A DNA stretch of 24,580 nucleotides from assembly GCA_025455945.1 (NCBI GenBank), contig JALOLN010000008.1, positions 1-24,580 of the forward strand, in the 5' to 3' direction. Shown here piece by piece: positions 1 to 7,670 of this stretch. The notes beneath the pieces are model-generated. The model made no database searches, had not been told where the DNA came from, and was given only the letters and a program-made list of their open reading frames with translations. Positions within the stretch are counted from its first letter, which is position 1. Each line of letters opens with the position of its first letter. The position numbers and the translations under genes were made by a program. The stretch comes from Actinomycetes bacterium (GTDB taxonomy: Bacteria; Actinomycetota; Actinomycetes; Prado026).

Positions 1-251
1 GGCAGCACCGAGACGGCCCAGGCACCCGCCTCGAGCACGGCGTCGTGGAAGCGGGTCCCCCGCTCCACGCAGACCAGGACGAGCAGCGGGTCGAGCGAGA
101 CCGAGGCGAAGGAGTTCGCGGTCATCGCGTGGTCGGTGCCGTCCGCCGCCACCGCGGTGACGACGACCACCCCGGTCGCGAAGCGGCCCGCCGCAGCGCG
201 CAGGTCGTCCGGGCTCGGCGCGGCAGGGGTGGCGGACACCCGAGCGACCAT
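1..251 (-). CDS. Flavin reductase-like (FMN-binding) protein, partial
   Basis: Only the first 83 codons are in the window; the gene continues past the left edge. The translation has the opening of the flavin reductase-like split-barrel family: FATGVVVVTA (about residues 23-32), then MTANSFASVSLDPLLVLVCV (about 43-62), the flavin-phosphate-binding region, then RGTRFHDAVLEAG. Family members bind FMN or FAD and use NAD(P)H to supply reduced flavin to a partner monooxygenase, or act as flavin-dependent reductases. The ATG at 251 lies 9 bp after the receiver-GAF gene stop, so it may be the last gene of the chemosensory transcript or simply close by. No strong ribosome binding site is visible. The substrate and partner cannot be told from this fragment. 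Confidence 0.8.
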   Translation of the reverse strand, partial: MVARVSATPAAPSPDDLRAAAGRFATGVVVVTAVAADGTDHAMTANSFASVSLDPLLVLVCVERGTRFHDAVLEAGAWAVSVL

Positions 252-256
252 ACCGG

Positions 257-270
257 CCCGTCAGGACGGG
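257..270 (-). terminator. Short inverted repeat over the receiver-GAF stop codon
   Basis: CCCGTC and GACGGG form six-base arms with two bases between them, and the TGA stop lies inside the repeat. A two-base loop is sterically tight and there is no T tract. It could be a weak intergenic hairpin before the flavin reductase gene or chance in GC-rich DNA. Confidence 0.2.
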
Positions 271-1244
271 ACGCCCCCGGACAGCCGGGCGTTGTCGATC
301 ACCAGCGCCGCCGGGGACTCCACCAGCCGCAGCGTGGTCAGCGACGTCTCGCCGAAGGCGTTCTTCGTCGCGCTGGACAGCCCCAGCACGCCCACCACGC
401 GGCCGCGCGCCTTCAGCGGCATGGTGAGGAACGTGGCCATCCCGCCGTCCTCGTCGGCGCCGAGCAGGCCGGCCGGGTCGGCGATGCGCGGTACCAGGTC
501 GGCGACGTCGGTGCGCCGCCCGCTGGCCTGCCCGGCCGCCTCGGCCATCGCGGTGAAGAACTCCGCGTACTGCCGGCGCGACGTCTCCCGGGCCACGCTG
601 ACGTACGTGGAGTGGTCGTCGAGCATGAGGACGGCGGCCAGGTCGTAGTCGACGACCCGACCCAGCACGCCCAGCACGGCCGCGACGGTCTCCTCGAAGC
701 CGAAGACGGTCGCCGCGATCGAGGTCATCTCGTCGGTGACCTGCGCCTCGAAGAGCTTGCGGTCCAGCAGGTCGCCGATGCGGCTGTAGATCTCCTCGTC
801 GGCGAGCTCGACGGGGTCGGGCACCAGGCGGGCCCGCCCGCCGCGGGCCTGGTCCGCCTCGGCGATGAGCTCGTGGACGGCCGTCACCAGGTGCGGCGCC
901 TCGAAGTCCTTGCTGAAGAAGCGCTGCCCGCCGACGAGCGCCCCCCAGTAGCGGTCGGTGGCCTGGTCCAGCGAGGTGAGGAAGATGACCGGGATGTCCG
1001 CGGTCTGCCAGTCGTCCTTGAGCACCCGCGCCGCCACGTAGCCGGACACCCGGGGCATCTGGACGTCGAGCACCACGGCGTCGGGCTGGGTGCGGAACAC
1101 GGCCTGCACTGCCTCGACACCGTCCGCGGCGGCCACCACCCGGAAGCCGTTGCGCTCCAGCACGGACCCGACGATCCGCCGCATGGTCACGCTGTCGTCG
1201 GCGATGACCACGGTCGGCGGTGCGCTCGTCCCTGCGCTGGTCAT
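261..1244 (-). CDS. Response regulator with receiver and GAF domains
   Basis: A 327-residue protein. The receiver domain (about 10-130) has the acidic pair D16/D17, phosphoacceptor D60 in VVLDVQMP, switch T90 in FLTS and conserved K112. A linker leads to a GAF-like domain (about 165-320) with typical segments such as LGRVVDYDLAAVLMLDD and VVGVLGLSS. There is no DNA-binding, GGDEF or HD output domain, so it probably acts by protein contact or by sensing a small ligand. It lies 15 bp after cheA, and a purine-rich AGGAGAGAGG overlaps the cheA stop as its ribosome binding site. That points to co-expression, with the upstream CheA as the likely phosphodonor (inference). The GAF ligand is unknown. 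Confidence 0.9.
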   Translation of the reverse strand: MTSAGTSAPPTVVIADDSVTMRRIVGSVLERNGFRVVAAADGVEAVQAVFRTQPDAVVLDVQMPRVSGYVAARVLKDDWQTADIPVIFLTSLDQATDRYWGALVGGQRFFSKDFEAPHLVTAVHELIAEADQARGGRARLVPDPVELADEEIYSRIGDLLDRKLFEAQVTDEMTSIAATVFGFEETVAAVLGVLGRVVDYDLAAVLMLDDHSTYVSVARETSRRQYAEFFTAMAEAAGQASGRRTDVADLVPRIADPAGLLGADEDGGMATFLTMPLKARGRVVGVLGLSSATKNAFGETSLTTLRLVESPAALVIDNARLSGGVPS

Positions 1245-1259
1245 GGTGCTGCCTCTCTC

Positions 1260-3386
1260 CTAGCGCCCCACGAGGCGGCGGACGGTACTGACGAGTTCGG
1301 CCTGGTCGAACTCACCCTTGAGCAGGTAGGCGTTGGCCCCGGCCTCCAGGCCGGCGCGCTTGTCCGCCTCGCCGCCACGCGACGTCATGATCACGACGGG
1401 CACGTCCTCCCACCCACGGGTGCGCCGGATCGTGCGGGTGAGCGCGAAGCCGTCCATCCCGGGCATCTCGACGTCGGACAGCACGAGGTCCACCGGGTCG
1501 CCGGCCAGCCGGGTGGCGCCGTCCTGGCCGTCCACCGCGGTCAGCACCTCGTACCCGGCTCCCTCGAGGATGACCCGCTGCAGCTCGCGGACGCCCACCG
1601 AGTCCTCCACGACCATCACCCGCGGTCGGCCGGCCGGGGCCGGCGCGCCGGCGGACCGGCCGTCGTCGGGGCCGGCCAGGACCGTCGGCGGTGCCACCCC
1701 GCGGGCCAGCTCCCGGACCGCGAGCTCGCGGACGTCGAGGAGCAGCAGCACGCGCCCGTCGGCGTCGATGGTCGCCCCGCTCACGGCCGGCTGCCGGCCG
1801 AGGAACCCGCCGAGGTCCTTGACGAGGAGCTCCAGCTCGCCCTCGACCTCGTCCACCGCCCAGGCGAGCTGCTCCCCGGCACCACCGTGACGGACGACCA
1901 CGGCGACCCGCGAGGCGCGCGCGCCGGGGACGCCGAGGGCGGTCCCGAGGTCGGCCACGGGGACGGGCACGCCATGGCGGACGAGCACGGGCGCCCCGGC
2001 GACCTGCTCGGTCACGGCCGCGCGGACGCTCACGGTCTCGACGACCGTGGTCACGGGCACCGCGTAGCGCTCGGGGCCGATCCGGACCACCAGGCAGCGC
2101 AGCACGCCCAGGGTCACCGGGAGCGTCACCGCGAACCGGGTGCCGGCGCCCGGGGCGCTCTCCACCTCCACCGAGCCACCGAGGGCCTCGACCGCGGTGC
2201 GGACGACGTCCAGGCCGACCCCGCGACCGGCGCTGGTGGTGACCTCCTCGAGCGTGGTGAACCCGGGGGCGAACAGCAGCGCCAGCAGGGCCGGCCCGCT
2301 CAGGGCGCTGCCCTCGGGCAGCAGACCGGCGCGCCCGGCCGCGGCGCGGACCCGCTCCTCGTCGATGCCCACCCCGTCGTCCGCGACCTCGATGACGACC
2401 GTCGACCCGGCGGCCCGGGCGCGCACCCGCACGGTGGCCGGCCCGGTCAGCCCGGCCGCCTGCCGCTGCGCGGGCGTCTGGCAGCCGTGCACGACGGCGT
2501 TGCTCACCAGGTGCTTGAGCGCGTCGGCCACGGCAGCGAGCACCCGGGTGTCCAGCTCGACGTCCTCCCCCTCGAGCTCCAGCCGCACGTCCTTGCCCGA
2601 CTCGCGCGACACCTCCCGCACCAGCTGGGGGAACGCCGTCACCACGCGCCCCACCGGGACCATGGCCAGCCCCAGGGCACCGTCCCGCACCCGCGCCAGG
2701 CGGCCCTGGGTGTCCTCGACCCGGCTGCGCAGCTCGCGGGCCAGGGCCTGCAGCCGCTCGTCGGGCTGGTCCCCGAGCCGGGCCGCCAGCCGGGCGGCCG
2801 TGCGCTCGACCCAGCGGACCTCCAGCTCCACCTCGCCGACGAGGTCGAGCAGGTCGTGCACCCGGCGCGCCGGCACCGAGACGACCTCGCCCCGGGAGCG
2901 TGCGGACCCGGGCTCCTCCGCCGCCCCCCCGGGCCACGGGCCGCCAGCGTCGGGCACCCCGTCGGGGTCGCCCAGCCGTGGCACGTCGACCGGGTCGACC
3001 CCGCCGAGTGCGGCGTCCAGCGCGGCGAGCAGCGCAGCGAGGTCCGCCGGCGCCACCGGCCGGTCCGAGCCGGGCATCGCCCGCGACACACCGTCCGCGG
3101 TCACCAGCAGCAGGTCGACGAGGTCCCGTCGGACCGCGGTCCGCCCGTCCCGCAGCGCCCCCAGCAGGTCCTCCGCCCGATGGGCGAGGCTCACGACGTC
3201 CTCGAGCGCGAGCGCGCGGGCCGAGCCCTTGACGGTGTGGGCGTCGCGCATCAGCGCGTCGACGAGCTGACGGGGGGCCGGGTGGTCCTCGAGCCGGAGC
3301 AGGCCGGCGCGCAGCGCGGCCAGCCGCTCGTCGACCTCGGCACGGAAGATCCCGAGCAGCTCCGGATCGTCGGTCCAGCCGGCCAT
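1260..3386 (-). CDS. cheA: Hybrid CheA histidine kinase with C-terminal receiver
   Basis: A 708-residue chemosensory kinase. In order: Hpt domain (about 1-105) with phospho-accepting H50 in AHTVKGSA; a short Pro/Gly-rich linker (about 131-166) in place of a P2 docking domain; dimerisation helices (about 168-245); HATPase (about 265-422) with N-box N296, DDGVGID at 336-342 and GRGVGLDVV at 388-396; CheW-like coupling domain (about 425-560); receiver domain 588-708 with D638 (SDVEMPG) and K690. This CheA-receiver architecture without P2 is typical of alternative-function (Wsp, Pil, Frz-like) pathways rather than classical flagellar chemotaxis. A GAGG ribosome site spans the stop of the receptor gene 7 bp upstream, so translation is likely coupled. 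The fused receiver may be a phosphate sink or an intermediate to the REC-GAF protein. Confidence 0.95.
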   Translation of the reverse strand: MAGWTDDPELLGIFRAEVDERLAALRAGLLRLEDHPAPRQLVDALMRDAHTVKGSARALALEDVVSLAHRAEDLLGALRDGRTAVRRDLVDLLLVTADGVSRAMPGSDRPVAPADLAALLAALDAALGGVDPVDVPRLGDPDGVPDAGGPWPGGAAEEPGSARSRGEVVSVPARRVHDLLDLVGEVELEVRWVERTAARLAARLGDQPDERLQALARELRSRVEDTQGRLARVRDGALGLAMVPVGRVVTAFPQLVREVSRESGKDVRLELEGEDVELDTRVLAAVADALKHLVSNAVVHGCQTPAQRQAAGLTGPATVRVRARAAGSTVVIEVADDGVGIDEERVRAAAGRAGLLPEGSALSGPALLALLFAPGFTTLEEVTTSAGRGVGLDVVRTAVEALGGSVEVESAPGAGTRFAVTLPVTLGVLRCLVVRIGPERYAVPVTTVVETVSVRAAVTEQVAGAPVLVRHGVPVPVADLGTALGVPGARASRVAVVVRHGGAGEQLAWAVDEVEGELELLVKDLGGFLGRQPAVSGATIDADGRVLLLLDVRELAVRELARGVAPPTVLAGPDDGRSAGAPAPAGRPRVMVVEDSVGVRELQRVILEGAGYEVLTAVDGQDGATRLAGDPVDLVLSDVEMPGMDGFALTRTIRRTRGWEDVPVVIMTSRGGEADKRAGLEAGANAYLLKGEFDQAELVSTVRRLVGR

Positions 3387-3393
3387 CAGGCCC

Positions 3394-4959
3394 TCACGAC
3401 ACGCGGAACTGCGCGATCGACGCCCGCAGCTCCGCCGCCAGGACGTTGAGCTGGGCGGCGGCCACCGCCGACTGCTTCGAGCCCACCGCGTACTGCCGGG
3501 ACACGTCGGACACCTGCGTCATCGCGGCGACCACCTGGTCGGAGGCCGAGCGCTGCTGCTGGGTGGCGATCGAGATCTCCTTGGCCGCCGTGGTGGTCTC
3601 GTCGACCATGCCGGAGATGCGCTCGAGGGCGTCGACGACGTCGCGGGCCAGCGCCGCGCCGTGGTGCACCTCCTTGGCCCCCTCCTCGCTGGCGAGGATC
3701 GTCGCGTTCGTCTCGGCCTGGATCTGGGCCACGATCGCCTGGATCTGGCCGGCCGACTCCTGCGAGCGCTCGGCCAGCTTGCGCACCTCCGCGGCCACGA
3801 CGGCGAAGCCGCGACCGTGCTCGCCGGCCCGGGCGGCCTCGATCGCGGCGTTGAGCGCGAGCAGGTTCGTCTGGTCGGCGAGGTCGTCGATGACCTCGAG
3901 GATGCGGCCGATCTCCTGGCTCTTCGCGCCCAGGGACAGCGCCCGGGAGGCGATCGAGTCGACCCGCTCGGCGATGGCGTCCATGGCGGACACCGACGCG
4001 GACACCGCGAGGCGGCCGTCCTCGGCGTGCCGCAGCGTCTCGGCCGCGTACCGGGCGACCGACTCGGCGGTGTCGGCGATCTGGGCCGCGGTCGCGGCCA
4101 GCTCCTCGATCGTCGAGGTCGTCTCGGCGACGGCGGAGGACTGCTGGGTCGCGCTCGCCGCGTGCGCCTCGGCGGTGCCGAGCAGCTCCCCCGCGCTCGA
4201 GGAGATCTGGTCCCCGCCGCTGCGGATCTGGTCGACGAGCAGCCGCAGGTTGGTGACGGTGTTGTTGAAGGACACGGCGAGCGCCGCGATCGCCTCGCTG
4301 GACTCGACGTCCGCGGCGACCTCCGTCGCGGCGGTCACCGACAGGTTGCCGTCGGCCGCCTCGCGCAGCGACGCCGACAGGGCACCGACCTGCTCCTCGA
4401 GGCGGGCCCGCTCCAGCTGGGCCGCCTGCTCCCGGTCGGTGATGGACAGCGCCAGCTCGCCGCTGATGATGACCATCACCGGCAGGACGGCCATCGCCAT
4501 GATCCCCACGCCCAGGGCGTCCGGGACCCAGGTGTGGGAGAGCAGCCCGATGACCCCCACGGACGCGGACAGCAGCACCGCGAAGAACGGCATCTGCACC
4601 CGCCCGAGGACCAGGCCGGCGAACAGCGGAAGGAGGATGAGCAGGACGACGCCCCCGCCGTGCAGACCACCGCTGACGGTGGACATCCCGGTGATGTACG
4701 CGACCTCGAGGAGCAGCAGCAGGCGGGCCCCGCGGAGCACGGCGTGCAGGTCGGCGCCGGAGCCGGCCGCCCGGCGGGCGAGCACGGTCGTCACGGCGGC
4801 CAGCACGGCCCCCGCGAGCGTCCAGGCGACCATGGCCGGCCAGTGCACGACCGCGACCTCGAGGACCGGGCCGGTGAGGTACGCGGAGACCACGCTGAAC
4901 ACGACCCCGCCCCACATGGTCACGCTTGCGACCATGGCCAGCCGCTTGGAGACGTCCAC
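3394..4959 (-). CDS. Methyl-accepting chemotaxis protein, six-helix membrane sensor
   Basis: From the GTG at 4959 the protein has 521 residues. I chose this start because GGGAGG lies 4 bases upstream and the N-terminus then reads VDVSKRLAMVASV; an ATG at 4992 is possible. Residues about 8-167 contain some six hydrophobic segments with very short loops, so there is no large extracellular ligand-binding domain and sensing may occur in the membrane or follow membrane state. A HAMP-like stretch (about 190-240, with LREAADGNLSV) leads to the cytoplasmic signalling rod. The hairpin tip near 355-395 is canonical: QTNLLALNAAIEAARAGE followed by GRGFAVVAAEVRKLAERS. There is no C-terminal CheR/CheB tether pentapeptide. 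Flanking cheW and cheA complete a ternary signalling complex. The ligand is unknown. Confidence 0.93.
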   Translation of the reverse strand: MDVSKRLAMVASVTMWGGVVFSVVSAYLTGPVLEVAVVHWPAMVAWTLAGAVLAAVTTVLARRAAGSGADLHAVLRGARLLLLLEVAYITGMSTVSGGLHGGGVVLLILLPLFAGLVLGRVQMPFFAVLLSASVGVIGLLSHTWVPDALGVGIMAMAVLPVMVIISGELALSITDREQAAQLERARLEEQVGALSASLREAADGNLSVTAATEVAADVESSEAIAALAVSFNNTVTNLRLLVDQIRSGGDQISSSAGELLGTAEAHAASATQQSSAVAETTSTIEELAATAAQIADTAESVARYAAETLRHAEDGRLAVSASVSAMDAIAERVDSIASRALSLGAKSQEIGRILEVIDDLADQTNLLALNAAIEAARAGEHGRGFAVVAAEVRKLAERSQESAGQIQAIVAQIQAETNATILASEEGAKEVHHGAALARDVVDALERISGMVDETTTAAKEISIATQQQRSASDQVVAAMTQVSDVSRQYAVGSKQSAVAAAQLNVLAAELRASIAQFRVS

Positions 4960-5029
4960 GAGCCCTCCCGATCCTGACGGGTCGCGATCCATGGCGACCG
5001 GGGCCACCGTCACCGGCTGCCCCCTCACG

Positions 5030-5560
5030 TCATCGGGCGGCAGCGACCTGGGCTGTAGCCCGTTCGTGTGAACGTGGGCCGGCCCTGAGCTGCCGGCCGA
5101 GCGCGAGCACCGCCGGGGCAGCCACGAGGGCGACCGGCCCCGACCCGGTGTCGACCGTGCCGCCCAGCAGCGCGGCCACGGCGGGCGCCACCGTGGGGGG
5201 TACCGGCGCAACGGTGCCGGTGGTGTCGAGGAGCCCGGAGACCTCCTCGACGAGCAGGCCCGCCTCGACGTCGGCGGACGACAGGACGACCACCCGCGCG
5301 CTGCGGGTGACGGGCGCCGGTACGACCCCGACGAGCGGCCGGAGGTCGACGACGGCGAGGACCCGGCCGCGCCAGTTCACGACCCCGGCGAGCCAGTCCG
5401 GCGCGCCGGGCACGCGAGTCACGGCGGGGACGACGACGACCTCGGCCACGGCCGCGAGGTCGACGGCGTAGCGCGCACCACCCAGCCCAACGAGCACCCC
5501 CGTGGCCCGCTCGGCCGGGTCGGCGTCCGCGCTGCGGCCGTCGATCGGTCCCTGCTCCAC
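5030..5560 (-). CDS. cheW: CheW-like coupling protein
   Basis: A 176-residue CheW-domain protein that would bridge receptor tips and the CheA P5 domain. Typical features are GARYAVDLAAVAEVVVVP near the N-terminus and the core GAPDWLAGVVNWRGRVLAVVDLRPL, matching the family pattern of a hydrophobic strand, an invariant NxRG turn and a second strand. The apparent GTG start at 5560 has no good ribosome site, so an internal start a few codons later is possible. The stop is about 70 bp before the preferred receptor start, and the gene is the first of the chemosensory block. The last roughly 25 residues are Ala/Arg-rich and beyond the core fold. Confidence 0.92.
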   Translation of the reverse strand: MEQGPIDGRSADADPAERATGVLVGLGGARYAVDLAAVAEVVVVPAVTRVPGAPDWLAGVVNWRGRVLAVVDLRPLVGVVPAPVTRSARVVVLSSADVEAGLLVEEVSGLLDTTGTVAPVPPTVAPAVAALLGGTVDTGSGPVALVAAPAVLALGRQLRAGPRSHERATAQVAAAR

Positions 5561-5563
5561 GGG

Positions 5564-5614
5564 GCGGTCATCGACCGCAGCCGGGCGGTCCTGAAGGCGT
5601 CGGCGTCAGCCGAC
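5564..5614 (-). terminator. Two adjacent GC hairpins between the protease and cheW genes
   Basis: GTCGGC and GCCGAC (5599-5604 and 5609-5614) form six-base arms with the FtsH-like gene TGA stop in the loop. A second perfect repeat, GCGGTC and GACCGC (5564-5569 and 5573-5578), follows with a three-base loop just before cheW. There is no T run. Tandem hairpins without U tracts could terminate or attenuate in actinobacteria, which would separate the protease from the chemosensory operon, but both arms are short. Confidence 0.3.
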
Positions 5615-7519
5615 CGGGGCGCCGTCCCGCAGGTCGATGGTGGCGGGTGCCGGCCCGGACTCCCGGGCCGCCTCGAGGACGTCGGTGATCTCCCGCCCGA
5701 CCAGCTCGTGCCGGTCGAGCAGGGCGTCCCGCAGCGCCTCGACCAGGTGCCGGTTGGCCTCCAGCAGCCCGCGGGCGACGACCTTCTGCTGCTGGAGGAT
5801 CTCCTCGACCCGCTGCCGGCCCTCGGCGTCGCCGAGCACCCGGCCGACGATGTTGGTGTCGGAGAACCCAGAGTTCTGGATCGCGCCGTACGAGATGAGC
5901 GTGTCGGTCATGCCGCAGGCGCCGACCATCTGGGCGGCCACGTTCGTGGCGTACAGGAGGTCGCCGCCGGGGCCGGTGGAGACGTCGCCGAAGAAGAGCT
6001 CCTCGGCGCACTGGCCGCCGAACGCGATCTGGATGAGGTGCAGCATCTGGGTCCGCGACCGGGTGAACACGTCCTCGGCGTCGCCGTGCGCCAGCAGCCC
6101 GAGGGCGTCGCGACGCTTGACGATGGTGAGCACCTCGAGCCGGCGCTCGGGTGCGACGAGCCAGGCCATGGTCGCGTGCCCGGCCTCGTGGGTGGCGATC
6201 AGCCGGGTCTCGTGCGCGGTGTAGGCGACCGGCTGCCCGAGGCCCACCTCCTCCACGAGGCGGGCGCGCTCGATGTCGGTCCGGTTCATGGCCAGGTCAC
6301 CGCGGCGCACCGCGTTGACCAGTGCCTCGTCGAAGAGGTGCTCGATCATCACGGGGGTGTAGCCCTGGGTGGCGGCGGCCAGCGCGTCGCGCTGCTCCTC
6401 GTCGTCGAGCTCGGGCGCGTGCCGCTTGCGGGACAGGAAGTGGTCGACGAGCTCGCGCCGACCCGCCTTGCCGGGGGCCTCGAAGGTCAGGCGGCGGTCG
6501 AAGCGGCCCGGGCGCAGCAGCGCCGGGTCGAGGTTGTCCGCCCGGTTCGTCGCCGCGATGATCAGCACGTTCGTGACCGGGGGCACCGGACGGGAGAGCT
6601 GCCGGTGCGGGGGCAGGTAGAGGTTGGCCCAGTCGGCGAACCGGGTGTGCAGCTTCTGCCAGCCGGTGGGCTCGTCGAACGACTGCATCTGCACGAGCAG
6701 CTCGTTGACGACGCCGCCGACGCCCTCGCTGACCATGCTGGGGCTGACGAGGGTCGACGGGGCGACGGCGTACTCCGCGGGTAGCCCGGTCAGCCCGCCG
6801 CAGCCCGCGGGCAGGCCGGTGGCGCGCAGCGCGGCCGGTGCCGGCGTCGCCGACAGCCCGCCGCGGGCGACCGCGATCGCGTCGATCTCCTCGATGAAGC
6901 CGATCGCGCCGCCCTCCATGCGGGCGGTCTTGCGCAGCGCCTTGAAGTAGGAGCGGATCTTGCGGGCGGTGGCGCCGTAGTACATGGACTGGAACGCCGT
7001 CGCGCTGACGAACAGGAACGGGACCCCCGCCTCGCGGGCCATCGCCTTGGCCAGGTAGGTCTTGCCGGTGCCGGGCGCGCCCTCGAACAGCAGCCCCCGA
7101 CGGGGGGTTCCGCCGGTGTCCAGGGCGAACTGCTTGTGGGCGAGGAACAGGTTCAGCGAGCGGACGACCTCCTCCTTGACGACGTCGATCCCCTTGACGT
7201 CGTCGATGGTCGTCTCGATCTGCTCGGGGCGGTACATGACGTGCGGCGAGCGGCCGCCGCCGACGAACATGATGAGCACCGAGCCGACGATCGCCAGCAC
7301 GATGAGGATCTGCATGAACATCAGCGGATCGATCGAGGGCAGGGCGAAGACGTTGAACGGGTCGCCCGTGACGAGGCGGTACCACAGGAACAGCGTGGGG
7401 ACACCGAGGACCAGCGCCAGGCCGCGCAGCCGGCGCCGGCGCAGCCGCTCGCGGCTGACCCCGACGTCCGCCAGGCGTGCGTCGACGATGGCTGGGGTCT
7501 GCAGCTCCGCGTCCGGCAC
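5606..7519 (-). CDS. FtsH-like membrane AAA+ zinc metalloprotease, divergent
   Basis: From the GTG at 7519 (GGGAGG four bases upstream) the protein has 637 residues. Two N-terminal hydrophobic segments (about 32-50 and 65-87) anchor it. The AAA module has Walker A GAPGTGKT at 147-154, a Walker B of form FIEEID at 208-213 (FIDEID is usual), and the second region of homology IIAATNRADNLDPALLRPGRFDRR at about 320-343. The protease module has HEAGH at 444-448 and the third zinc ligand D520 in GPGGDLLYATN. FtsH enzymes extract and degrade membrane and unstable proteins using ATP. Oddities are a pore-loop MYYG where FtsH has FVG, and about 111 residues between Walker B and the second region of homology versus roughly 46 in E. 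coli FtsH. It is probably a paralogue rather than the housekeeping FtsH. Confidence 0.9.
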   Translation of the reverse strand: MPDAELQTPAIVDARLADVGVSRERLRRRRLRGLALVLGVPTLFLWYRLVTGDPFNVFALPSIDPLMFMQILIVLAIVGSVLIMFVGGGRSPHVMYRPEQIETTIDDVKGIDVVKEEVVRSLNLFLAHKQFALDTGGTPRRGLLFEGAPGTGKTYLAKAMAREAGVPFLFVSATAFQSMYYGATARKIRSYFKALRKTARMEGGAIGFIEEIDAIAVARGGLSATPAPAALRATGLPAGCGGLTGLPAEYAVAPSTLVSPSMVSEGVGGVVNELLVQMQSFDEPTGWQKLHTRFADWANLYLPPHRQLSRPVPPVTNVLIIAATNRADNLDPALLRPGRFDRRLTFEAPGKAGRRELVDHFLSRKRHAPELDDEEQRDALAAATQGYTPVMIEHLFDEALVNAVRRGDLAMNRTDIERARLVEEVGLGQPVAYTAHETRLIATHEAGHATMAWLVAPERRLEVLTIVKRRDALGLLAHGDAEDVFTRSRTQMLHLIQIAFGGQCAEELFFGDVSTGPGGDLLYATNVAAQMVGACGMTDTLISYGAIQNSGFSDTNIVGRVLGDAEGRQRVEEILQQQKVVARGLLEANRHLVEALRDALLDRHELVGREITDVLEAARESGPAPATIDLRDGAPVG

Positions 7520-7600
7520 AGCGCCTCCCGGTTGGGCGTCCACCCCGGTGGTGGCACCGCCCCCAGCGAACAGCGGGGCGCACGCGGGCGCGAGAGGGCG

Positions 7601-7645
7601 GTTGCGCCGTTCACCCGCACGGCGCAACAGGTCGGACCGTTCGGT
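7601..7645 (-). terminator. Ten-base-pair perfect inverted repeat plus second hairpin downstream of mshB
   Basis: GTTGCGCCGT (7601-7610) and ACGGCGCAAC (7619-7628) are perfect complements around an eight-base loop. A second repeat, GACCG-TT-CGGTC, lies at 7634-7645. They fall between the mshB stop and the FtsH-like start, on the 3-prime side of mshB. There is no T tract, so a terminator is the best reading, but an operator for the protease gene about 80 bp downstream cannot be excluded. Confidence 0.45.
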
Positions 7646-7670
7646 CGACCCCGCCTCGTCCGCCGAGCGG

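Noticed and set aside
45..3449. 1134-residue open frame on the plus strand across the REC-GAF and CheA genes
   Set aside because: It is the mirror of well-supported minus-strand genes in GC-rich DNA, rich in Arg, Gly, His and Pro with no domain signs.
4960..5211. Longer receptor start giving 605 residues
   Set aside because: It would overlap the cheW gene by about 180 bp, and the added N-terminus is Arg/Pro-rich shadow sequence; GTG 4959 has a strong ribosome site.
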